Below, in pieces: positions 52,918 through 59,969 of a DNA stretch of 64,000 nt (position 1 is the first letter of the stretch; the number at the start of each line of letters is the position of its first letter). The position numbers were made by a program, and so were the translations under genes. The stretch spans positions 14,138 through 78,137 of the forward strand of contig NZ_JAYGIG010000012.1 in assembly GCF_034932105.1 (NCBI RefSeq). Reading direction: 5' to 3'. This DNA comes from Leptothoe sp034932105. GTDB lineage: Bacteria > Cyanobacteriota > Cyanobacteriia > Phormidesmidales > Phormidesmidaceae. Below the pieces are notes generated by a model that was given only the letters and a program-made list of their open reading frames with translations, did not search any database and was not told the DNA's origin.

Positions 52918-53211
52918 GGGCAATGGGGGTTATCGGGTTGAAGGGCGGGTTTGAAGGACGGGTTGAATGGATTTGGGCCGTTGCTGATCCGAATCAGTAT
53001 CCGAATCAGTAACAGTAATGGTTTGGCGTTGCTGATTCGAACTATGATTTCATCTGCAAGGTCTGGGCTGAGGGTAATGCTTTCAGATGGGTTCATCCCC
53101 GCAATCGGCAACGGCACTAATTTATTGTCAGCCATAGCTGACCGTTGCATCAACTAGAGCAGTTTTTCTTTCTCTTTTGCCTCCTCTTTTACTCCCTGTT
53201 TTGTCCTAAGC
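52918..53211. other. Divergent intergenic with short repeats
   Basis: A 294-bp gap between futB (leftward) and the oxidoreductase (rightward). Two tandem copies of ATCCGAATCAGT lie at about 52986-53009 and GCTGATTCGAAC at 53030, so a TGATTCGGAT-type inverted/direct repeat occurs three times. It could be an operator, but no regulator is known. Confidence 0.4.
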
Positions 53212-54345
53212 ATGACCTCAAACGTTCTTATCATTGGCGGCAGTGGCCGCATCGGTCGTAGCGTAGCGAACGACTTGCTGCGCCACACCGAGGTGACCAT
53301 GACCCTCACCGGTAGGCGATCCAAGCCAGCATTTGAGTTGCAGTCGCGGCAGCGGTATCAACGCCTGCCATTGGTGGACCAGGCTAAAGTGAGAGATGCG
53401 ATCGCACAGCACGATCTAGTCATCCACTGCGCCGGACCGTTTCGCTCTAGGGACTTTAACATCCTGGCCCAGTGCATCGAACAAAAAAAAACCTACATTG
53501 ATGTTGCCGATAGCCCCGACTATGTCCGTGAAGCCTTAGCCTTTAACACCGTAGCCCAAGCCGCAGGCGTAACCTGCATCGTCAGCACCGGAGTATTTCC
53601 AGGTATTTCCAACAGCATGGTGCGCCAGGGCATCGAGCAGTTAGACCAAGCCCACCATGTCCACCTGAGCTATTTAGTGGCAGGCTCCGGTGGAGCCGGG
53701 ATAACGGTTATGCGTACCACCTTTACGGAACTGCAAACCCCCTTTGAAGCCAAGGTCAATGGCCAAACCATAATGATTAAGCCCTACAGCGAACGGGAAA
53801 TCCTCTCTTTTCCAGAGCCCTACAACAAAGGAGCTGGCCTGTACTGGTTCAATACCGTTGAAGCGTTCACCTTAATCAAGTCATTCCCCCAACTGAACAG
53901 CGTCATCACCAAATTTGGCTCCCTCCCCGACGCCTACAACCACCTCACCGGTCTGATGACGTTTTTACCCTCCAGCTGGCTTCAGCAACCCACCACAATC
54001 GAGTTTCTCTCCCAGGTGAGCTATGCCATGACCCAGGTAACCGATCGCTTTAGCGGCACCGGCATTGCCATGCGCCTAGCCATTCAGGGCTATCACCAGG
54101 ACCAAGCCGTCACCTATTTAGCCACCGCCACCCACCCGGATACAGCAGAGGCGGCTGGCTACGGCACCGGTAGTGTCGCCCAGTTGTTATTGACTGGGCA
54201 AATTACTCAACCAGGGGTACGGCCAGTGGAACAAGTACTGCCAACAACTCTCTTTGAAAAGACACTGGCAGAACGGGGATTAACCATTGAGCGAGCCATA
54301 CATCCAGAGAGCCTACATCCAGAGAGCCTACATCCAGATAAGTAG
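53212..54345 (+). CDS. Saccharopine dehydrogenase-like NAD(P)-binding oxidoreductase
   Basis: 377 residues. A Rossmann fold starts VLIIGGSGRIGRSVANDLL, and the saccharopine dehydrogenase NADP-binding pattern continues (IHCAGPFRSRDFNILAQCIEQKKTYIDVADSPDYV). The second half is the C-terminal substrate domain of the family. The family includes enzymes of very different substrates, so none can be assigned. The last codons are repetitive: three 15-bp units (CATCCAGAGAGCCTA, twice, then CATCCAGATAAGTAG) encode HPESLHPESLHPDK. ATG start follows CCTAAGC, no clear Shine-Dalgarno site. Confidence 0.85.
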   Translation: MTSNVLIIGGSGRIGRSVANDLLRHTEVTMTLTGRRSKPAFELQSRQRYQRLPLVDQAKVRDAIAQHDLVIHCAGPFRSRDFNILAQCIEQKKTYIDVADSPDYVREALAFNTVAQAAGVTCIVSTGVFPGISNSMVRQGIEQLDQAHHVHLSYLVAGSGGAGITVMRTTFTELQTPFEAKVNGQTIMIKPYSEREILSFPEPYNKGAGLYWFNTVEAFTLIKSFPQLNSVITKFGSLPDAYNHLTGLMTFLPSSWLQQPTTIEFLSQVSYAMTQVTDRFSGTGIAMRLAIQGYHQDQAVTYLATATHPDTAEAAGYGTGSVAQLLLTGQITQPGVRPVEQVLPTTLFEKTLAERGLTIERAIHPESLHPESLHPDK

Positions 54346-54741
54346 GGGATGCCAATTATGCCTACTGCTTTCACCACCGCCAGATCTTCGCCAGCTTGAC
54401 GAAGTCCAATCATGAGCCATGGACTAATGGGCAATGGACTCGTTGAGGCAAAATCATACCGGAAGTCAGCAATGGCAAAGAATCTAAACCACGTCCAAGT
54501 TGAAACCTGGAGGTTTCCCACGAAAAAAACTACAGTTCTGGACGTGGACAAAGTTTAATACAATTGGAGAAAGCTCTATTTGGGTACCAACTCAAAGCGG
54601 GACGTTTTCCCAAGGATAGTATTCAGAAGTCAGAAGTCAGGAATCAGGGCCTCACTGGCTTCTGGCTCCTGGTTCCTCACCTAGCCAGGATTTTCCGATT
54701 TAAGTTGATACCCCTCTATTTGGCCTGGAACTCAAGATGTC
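54346..54741. other. Intergenic region carrying MITE copy 3
   Basis: 396 bp between two rightward genes. It includes the MITE (54582-54714); the remaining 230 bp at the left holds no recognised gene, and the promoter of the Uma2 gene must be inside or just after the element. Confidence 0.5.
54582..54714. mobile_element. MITE-like element, copy 3 (inverted orientation)
   Basis: It is oriented opposite to copies 1 and 2 (begins GGGTACCAACTCAAAGCGGG, ends AAGTTGATACCCC). Flanks are TCTATTT on each side (54575-54581 and 54715-54721), a perfect 7-bp target duplication. Length 133 bp. It lies directly upstream of the Uma2 gene. Confidence 0.85.
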
Positions 54742-55353
54742 ATGACTAGCATGCAGATCAAATCTGATCTAACGCCTCTGACCGTGGACTTATCATCGCT
54801 GATGTCCCAAGCCAAGATGACAGATGAGCAGTTCTATGGATTTTGCCGGTCAAATCGAGATTTGCGTATTGAGCGGACAGCGACCGGTGAAGTAATCGTT
54901 ATGCCTCCAGCATTTTCAGATACTGGCAATCGGAACCTTAAAATTGCCCAGCAGGTGGCAAATTGGTCCGATCAAAATGGTACAGGTGAGGTGTTTGACT
55001 CCAGTTCAGGGTTTACCCTACCCAATGGTGCAACTAGATCGCCCGATGTTGCCTGGGTAAAACTGGAGCGATGGAATGCACTGTCGCAAGAGCAGCAGGC
55101 ATCGTTTGCGCCAATTTGTCCTGACTTTGTTGTGGAGTTACGTTCTGCCAGCGATGCCATTACAACATTACAGGAGAAGATGGAGGAATACATCGACAAC
55201 GGCGCAGCATTAGGACTACTGGTTAACCGCAAGAGTCGTACTGTACATATCTATCGTCCTGGTCAGTCACCTGAAATTTTGACAGATCCTGATAGCGTTA
55301 ACTGCGATCCTGAATTACCAGGCTTTTCACTTCAGATGGCTAAGGTTTGGTAA
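54742..55353 (+). CDS. Uma2-family (DUF820) restriction-like endonuclease
   Basis: 203 residues. The pattern MTDEQFYGFCRSNRDLRIERTATGEVIVMPP, then GTGEVFDSSSGFTLPNGATRSPDVAWV, then CPDFVVELRSASDAITTLQEKMEEYIDNGAALGLLVN matches the Uma2 family, with PD...E-x-R (SPDVAWV / DFVVELRS) as the PD-(D/E)XK core. Uma2 proteins are extremely expanded in cyanobacteria; their targets are unknown. ATG start at 54742. The gene lies 21 bp after the target duplication of a MITE. Confidence 0.9.
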   Translation: MTSMQIKSDLTPLTVDLSSLMSQAKMTDEQFYGFCRSNRDLRIERTATGEVIVMPPAFSDTGNRNLKIAQQVANWSDQNGTGEVFDSSSGFTLPNGATRSPDVAWVKLERWNALSQEQQASFAPICPDFVVELRSASDAITTLQEKMEEYIDNGAALGLLVNRKSRTVHIYRPGQSPEILTDPDSVNCDPELPGFSLQMAKVW

Positions 55354-55895
55354 ACCATATTGTTAGTTCAATGTAGTACACTTGTGCCGACTATCCTTTC
55401 GTCTCTCCAAACAGCATTTAACCCACGGTTTTTCTAAAAGAAGGTCCTGTTTTTCGTGGCAATAGACACCTACTATTAAAGGCTATGAACTAGTTGTTAT
55501 GGGCGTACGGCTTGAAGATTTTTCGGGACGTACCGTTTATCCCTGTCACAGCCTGGCTTATGAAGATCAAGGCATGATGGGAATGGTCGAAATCTCTTAA
55601 AGAAATGAGTGATCGGCCAGGATCGATTCCCTATGGGAAGCATTAAAATTTTTTATGAAGAGACTGTTGTATACAATGGGTCACCTAGGGTTTATGGGCG
55701 CTTTCGACCTTCTATTGACCTCAGTCAATTTTGTCTAAGTTCAGAACAATGACTTTTCTTCTAGAGAAATTACTTAGGTGAAACTTGCAAGCACATCTTA
55801 ATAAACAGTTATTCAAATAAGACTGCTATCTCCATTACAGTCAAGGCCCCTAAAAATAGGGTAATTTAAGGATTCGTTGACAAACGGGTTCTACC
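55354..55895. other. Long leader region of the URC cluster, with a possible small ORF
   Basis: 540 bp between the Uma2 gene and the first URC gene, most of it without recognised gene. A 33-codon open frame is at 55499-55600. The rest probably includes the promoter of the catabolic cluster; the TTGACA box at about 55876 lies too near the start codon to be its -35. I looked for an NtcA site (GTA-N8-TAC) and found none. Confidence 0.4.
55499..55600 (+). CDS. Possible 33-residue peptide
   Basis: ATG at 55499 gives MGVRLEDFSGRTVYPCHSLA, YEDQGMMGMVEIS and a stop TAA. The amino acid content (no low complexity, Cys-His-Tyr) looks more like a protein than random, but there is no ribosome-binding site and the frame is short. 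It may be a piece of a lost gene. Confidence 0.2.
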   Translation: MGVRLEDFSGRTVYPCHSLAYEDQGMMGMVEIS

Positions 55896-57161
55896 ATGGC
55901 AACAGCACAACCACCTCGACATAAGCACATTGTTTTAACCTCTCACCCAGGTAACTTTGGTCAAGATGCCATCGCAATCAAGTGGGGGGAGACTGACCCC
56001 AATGAACGGGGACCCATCATTGCCACCCTATGGAACCGCGCCCATCGCAATGTGATTGGCACCCATTCCGGGGGCTATGCGGTGTATCGAGCGTTGGCCA
56101 TTGCCAGTGGTAGTCTGGAGCGCGATCACCGGGCTGATCTGACCAATACTGCACCGACGGTGTCCATTGGCCCCCATCCTAGCTGGACAGAGCCGGACAA
56201 AATTATTTCCTTGGACCCATTTGGGGCATTGGATAATGGGCTGTTTGCCGACTTGCAAGCAGAGGGTTACGACATTCGTCCCTCCATTGCCATTACTAAA
56301 GCCCACATCAATATTCCAGAACTCCAAGATGGGGTTAATCAAGGACGCATCAAGGTGGATGGCAAAATCCTCAAGGCGGGGGGAGAATTAGTAGCTACTA
56401 AAGCCGCCATCGAGCCCGTGTGGCATCTGCCGGGGATTGCGAAGCGGTTTGATGTCAAGGAAAGTGACCTCCGTCGCACGCTGTTTGAGCAAACTGGAGG
56501 CATGTTTCCAGAGCTGGTCACTCGCCCCGATCTGCAGGTGTTCTTGCCCCCCATTGGTGGCCACACGGTCTACATTCTGGGGGATGTTGAGGCCATTACG
56601 GATCCGGACCGTCCTTTGTCCGTTAGGATTCACGATGAGTGTAATGGCTCTGATGTGTTTGGCTCTGACATTTGTACCTGTCGGCCCTATTTAGTCCATG
56701 GCATTGAGGTGGCGCTGGCAACGGCCCAGGCCGGTGGTGCTGGGGTGATTATTTATTCTCGTAAAGAGGGGCGTGCCCTGGGGGAGGTGACTAAGTTTTT
56801 GGTGTATAACGCCCGCAAACGCCAGGTAGGGGGTGATCGCGCCGATACTTACTTTACCCGGACTGAATGTGTGGCCGGGGTGCAGGATATGCGGTTTCAG
56901 GAGCTGATGCCAGATGTGATGCACTGGCTGGGGATGACGCGCATCGACCAGTTTGTGTCCATGAGTAATCTGAAATATGACGCGGTTACCCAGTCGGGGA
57001 TTGAAATCGTGGAGCGGATCTCCATCCCCGAGGAGTTAATTCCAGCGGATGCCCAGGTGGAAATGAAGGCAAAGAAGGCAGCGGGATACTATACCGAAGG
57101 CGAGGTGCCGGATGAGGCGGCATTGACCCAAACGGTTGGTCGACAATATGACGATGTCTGA
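55896..57161 (+). CDS. URC1-type GTP-cyclohydrolase-II-like protein
   Basis: 421 residues. The C-terminal 240 residues are a GTP cyclohydrolase II-type domain with the zinc Cys triad C249-x10-C260-x-C262 (DECNGSDVFGSDICTC) and a modified phosphate loop YSRKEGRALGEVTKFLVYN, where RibA has GRGIGL. The N-terminal 170 residues (HKHIVLTSHPGNFGQDAIAIKWGETDPNERGP) belong to the long form of the family. This long form, next to a DUF1688 gene and a uracil phosphoribosyltransferase gene, is the URC1 protein of the uracil catabolic URC pathway described in Lachancea kluyveri. The reaction is not fully settled. It is distinct from RibA of riboflavin synthesis (no DHBP synthase domain). The next gene starts 10 bp after its stop. 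Confidence 0.85.
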   Translation: MATAQPPRHKHIVLTSHPGNFGQDAIAIKWGETDPNERGPIIATLWNRAHRNVIGTHSGGYAVYRALAIASGSLERDHRADLTNTAPTVSIGPHPSWTEPDKIISLDPFGALDNGLFADLQAEGYDIRPSIAITKAHINIPELQDGVNQGRIKVDGKILKAGGELVATKAAIEPVWHLPGIAKRFDVKESDLRRTLFEQTGGMFPELVTRPDLQVFLPPIGGHTVYILGDVEAITDPDRPLSVRIHDECNGSDVFGSDICTCRPYLVHGIEVALATAQAGGAGVIIYSRKEGRALGEVTKFLVYNARKRQVGGDRADTYFTRTECVAGVQDMRFQELMPDVMHWLGMTRIDQFVSMSNLKYDAVTQSGIEIVERISIPEELIPADAQVEMKAKKAAGYYTEGEVPDEAALTQTVGRQYDDV

Positions 57162-57170
57162 GGATCGGTC

Positions 57171-58406
57171 ATGACACCAGCAGAACAGGCGGCCATTGCC
57201 TATTTACGACAGCCCCAGGCAATTCGCGATCGCACCCACCAACTGTTTCAACTGTGCCAAGCTAATAAGTTAGAGCATTTCACCTGCAATCTCGACCGCT
57301 TAGATCCGGTGGCGGAGTATGTGGTCGAAACCACTCAGCAGCTGTATCCCGACTTTGATGTTCCCTTCCACAGTCGTTGGCGGCACTTTGGCCCAGCGCG
57401 ATTGAGCCCTCCCTTAAGCCCCCGTGGGAATGAGGGACAGCCAGCGGTTGATCAAGCGTCTGCCAAAGCCCAACTCGACCTTGCCATGGTCAGTGTCCTC
57501 TTAGATGCTGGAGCCGGGAGCCAGTGGCGCTATCAGGACTGTGGCACCCATGAGGTCTTGGCCCGTTCCGAAGGGTTGGCCGTTGCTAGTTTGCGGGCCT
57601 TTGAGCGAGGTTTCTTTTCGTCGGATACTGTATCGCTGCATCAGGTCGATGCCCCTGGCATCCAACAACTGGCCATAGGCGATCTGGTGCAAGTTTTCCA
57701 GGTTAGGGATGACAATCCGATTGTGGGTCTATCCGGTCGACTCACGCTGTTGCATCAGCTCGGTGCTGCCCTGGCCAGTCAGCCAGAGCGCTTTGGCTCC
57801 GGTGCTGCCCGCCCCGGCAATCTATTGGACTATTTAATCCAGCGCTATGGCTACACCGTGGATGCGGGCCATCTGCTGACGGAGGTCCTAGAAAGCCTTA
57901 GCTCTATCTGGCCCGGTCGCGCCACCCTGGGTGGGACGAATCTGGGCGATGTTTGGTCCCATCCAGGGCTGACGGAAACAGGGCCAGGGACAAATCTGGT
58001 GCCATTTCACAAGCTTTCCCAATGGTTAACCTATTCCTTGGTGGAACCGTTAGCCGTCGCTGGGGTGACGGTGACAAATCTCAATGCTCTCACTGGATTG
58101 GCGGAATATCGCAACGGTGGTCTATGTGTGGATTTAGGCTTGCTGGTTCCCAAACATCCTGGGGTGACCAGTCAGTCGCATCTACCGGGTTCCCCTGTGA
58201 TTGTGGAATGGCGAGCCTTAACGTTGACCATGTTGGACATGATTGGAGCCCGGGTCCAACAGTTGCTCAACAAATCCCCTGAAGAACTTCCTTTGATCAA
58301 AGTATTGGAAGGAGGTACCTGGGCCGCCGGGCGACGCATTGCTAAACAGCTAAGACCCTCGGGGGTGCCACCCATTGCAATTGAAAGTGATGGCACGGTG
58401 TTTTAG
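57171..58406 (+). CDS. URC4-type DUF1688 protein
   Basis: 411 residues of DUF1688, the family of URC4/URG3, required for uracil catabolism in yeast but of unknown biochemical activity. Hallmarks are PFHSRWRHFGPARL, VSVLLDAGAGSQWRY, the ARSEGLAVASLRAFERGFFSSD block, DNPIVGLSGRLTLLHQLG, RPGNLLDYLIQRYG and the GDVWSHPGL motif. A hypervariable insert at about residues 77-95 (ARLSPPLSPRGNEGQPAVDQ) has the look of a small palindromic repeat inserted in frame. ATG start 10 bp after the URC1 gene stop, so co-transcribed and likely co-translated. It is soluble by composition. Confidence 0.9.
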   Translation: MTPAEQAAIAYLRQPQAIRDRTHQLFQLCQANKLEHFTCNLDRLDPVAEYVVETTQQLYPDFDVPFHSRWRHFGPARLSPPLSPRGNEGQPAVDQASAKAQLDLAMVSVLLDAGAGSQWRYQDCGTHEVLARSEGLAVASLRAFERGFFSSDTVSLHQVDAPGIQQLAIGDLVQVFQVRDDNPIVGLSGRLTLLHQLGAALASQPERFGSGAARPGNLLDYLIQRYGYTVDAGHLLTEVLESLSSIWPGRATLGGTNLGDVWSHPGLTETGPGTNLVPFHKLSQWLTYSLVEPLAVAGVTVTNLNALTGLAEYRNGGLCVDLGLLVPKHPGVTSQSHLPGSPVIVEWRALTLTMLDMIGARVQQLLNKSPEELPLIKVLEGGTWAAGRRIAKQLRPSGVPPIAIESDGTVF

Positions 58407-58501
58407 ACGTCTTCTGCTTGATAACTTTTCCTTTGGTAAGCCGTGCCCAGCCTGCGGTATTCTCCCCATTCTCTTTTTTGACCCTTCAAGGTTTCATCTA
58501 C

Positions 58502-59134
58502 ATGGATAAACTAGTAACCCGCATTGACCATCCCTTGGTGCAGCATAAGCTCACCCTGATGCGTCAAAAAGAGACGAGTACCGCTAAATTTCGACAGCTA
58601 TTAGAAGAGATTAGTCTGTTGTTGGCCTATGAGGTGACCCGGGAGCTGCCCATGGCAATGGTGCCCATTGAAACGCCCTTTGCAGCTACAACATCGCCCA
58701 TGTTAGCGGGCAAAAAGCTGGTGTTGATTTCCATTATGCGGGCGGGCCAGGGGATTTTAGACGGGATGCTAAAGCTAATTCCCTCGGCTCGGGTGGGGCA
58801 CATTGGCCTTTACCGCGATCCTCGGATGCTGATGCCGGTGGAATATTACTTTAGGGTACCTGATGATGTCAGTGAGCGGGATATGCTGATTGTGGACCCG
58901 ATGATGGCTACGGGCAATACTGCGATCGCAGCCGTCCATCGCCTCAAAGAAACCCGTCCCCAGTCCATTAAGTTTGTCTGTCTCTTGGCAGCCCCAGAAG
59001 GCATTAAAGCATTTCACGAAGAACATCCCGATGTGCCTGTATTTACTGCCGCCATTGACGACAAACTCGACGAACACGGCTACATTTTGCCAGGTTTAGG
59101 AGATGCCGGAGATCGGATGTTTGGCACTCAATAA
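58502..59134 (+). CDS. upp: Uracil phosphoribosyltransferase
   Basis: 210 residues from the ATG at 58502 (MDKLVTRIDHPLVQHKLTLMRQKETSTAKFR), which fits other Upp proteins; an in-frame extension upstream is not protein-like. It joins uracil and PRPP to UMP. The PRPP-binding loop is LIVDPMMATGNTA, and the uracil-binding C-terminal block YILPGLGDAGDRMFGT is complete. Upp is also the URC6 step in the yeast URC pathway, so its place after URC1 and URC4 fits uracil degradation as well as salvage. A 95-bp gap follows URC4, and a repeat array follows the gene. Confidence 0.95.
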   Translation: MDKLVTRIDHPLVQHKLTLMRQKETSTAKFRQLLEEISLLLAYEVTRELPMAMVPIETPFAATTSPMLAGKKLVLISIMRAGQGILDGMLKLIPSARVGHIGLYRDPRMLMPVEYYFRVPDDVSERDMLIVDPMMATGNTAIAAVHRLKETRPQSIKFVCLLAAPEGIKAFHEEHPDVPVFTAAIDDKLDEHGYILPGLGDAGDRMFGTQ

Positions 59135-59353
59135 AGCTAATAAATCCCCTCCTGGGCGGGATGCCCAACGGGCGGGGTGGGTCTCCCCTCCTGGGAGGGG
59201 TGCCGAAGGCGGGGTGGGTCTCCCCTCCTGGGAGGGGTGCCGAAGGCGGGGTGGGTCTCCCCTCCTGGGAGGGGTGCCGAAGGCGGGGTGGGTTAACCGT
59301 TAGCGCTATCTGTCGAGAACCCACCCCGTTGCCCCTCCCAGGAGGGGAAAGTT

Positions 59354-59444
59354 GTTGGTAGCTTGTTCAGTGTTGTATTTGACCTTTAACTGATAGGAAG
59401 TGACTATCATGAAACAACTGAGAAGTTATATTGCTGGTGAGTGG
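59354..59444 (+). repeat. First duplicated mmsA leader and 5' end
   Basis: The leader plus ATGAAACAACTGAGAAGTTA, TATTGCTGGTGAGTGG duplicates the region of 59913-60005 with about 90% identity. Twelve codons (MKQLRSYIAGEW) match the MmsA start apart from Ser for Asn; the frame then runs into repeat sequence (VSPPGRGAEGGVG, repeated) and stops at 59594. Confidence 0.85.
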
Positions 59445-59650
59445 GTCTCCCCTCCTGGGAGGGGTGCCGAAGGCGGGGTGGGTTCCCCTCCTGGGAGGGG
59501 TGCCGAAGGCGGGGTGGGTTCCCCTCCTGGGAGGGGTGCCGAAGGCGGGGTGGGTTCCCCTCCTGGGAGGGGTGCCGAAGGCGGGGTGGGTTAACCGTTG
59601 GCACTATCTGTCGAGGACCCACCCCGTTGCCCCTCCCAGGAGGGGAAAGG

Positions 59651-59743
59651 TGTTGGTTGGCTTGTTCAGTGTTGTATTCGCCCTTTAACTGCTAGAAAAT
59701 AACTATCATGAAACAACTGAGAAGTTATATTGCTGGTGAGTGG
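59651..59743 (+). repeat. Second duplicated mmsA leader and 5' end
   Basis: Same unit as at 59354-59444, with the ATG at 59708. The frame reads MKQLRSYIAGEWVSPPGRVA and goes on through repeat-derived and leader-derived codons to 59950. Confidence 0.85.
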
Positions 59744-59969
59744 GTCTCCCCTCCTGGGAGGGTTGCCGAAGGCGGGGTGGGTTCCCCTCCTGGGAAGGGT
59801 GCCGAAGACGGGGTGGTTCCCCTCCTGGGAGGGGTGCCGAAGGCGGGGTGGGTTAACCGTTGGCACTATCTGTCGAGAACCCACCCCGCCGCCCCTCCCA
59901 GGAGGGGAAAGGTGTTGGTTGGTCTGTTCAGTGTTGTATTTGACCTTTAACTGCTAGGAAATAACTATC

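Larger units (their letters stand above)
59152..59969 (+). repeat. Tandem palindromic-repeat arrays with duplicated mmsA leaders
   Basis: Three blocks follow each other. Each is an array of CCCCTCCTGGGAGGGG, TGCCGAAGGCGGGGTGGGT units (about 36-40 bp, 3-4 per block). Then comes AACCGTTGGCACTATCTGTC, an inverted copy of the palindrome (AACCCACCCCGTTGCCC, CTCCCAGGAGGGGAAAG) and a leader TGTTGG...GTTCAGTGTTG. That leader runs into ATGAAACAACTGAG. In the first two blocks the start is interrupted after codon 12 by the next array; in the third it leads into the intact mmsA. The same palindrome core is at 27.5 and 30.5-31.2 kb. Confidence 0.9.

Noticed and set aside
55354..55895. NtcA-binding site upstream of the URC genes
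   Set aside because: I searched by eye for GTA-N8-TAC in this region and found no convincing match, so nitrogen control by NtcA is not claimed.
59152..59905. CRISPR array
   Set aside because: Units are contiguous or have near-identical spacers, are palindromic throughout and have no cas genes nearby; they fit an amplified REP-like repeat.
59400..59950. Open frames on both strands in the mmsA repeat array (PPGRGAEGGVG, RLRHPSQEGNPP peptides)
   Set aside because: They are translations of the palindromic repeat in several frames, not proteins. Only the duplicated 12-codon start is meaningful and is listed as a repeat.
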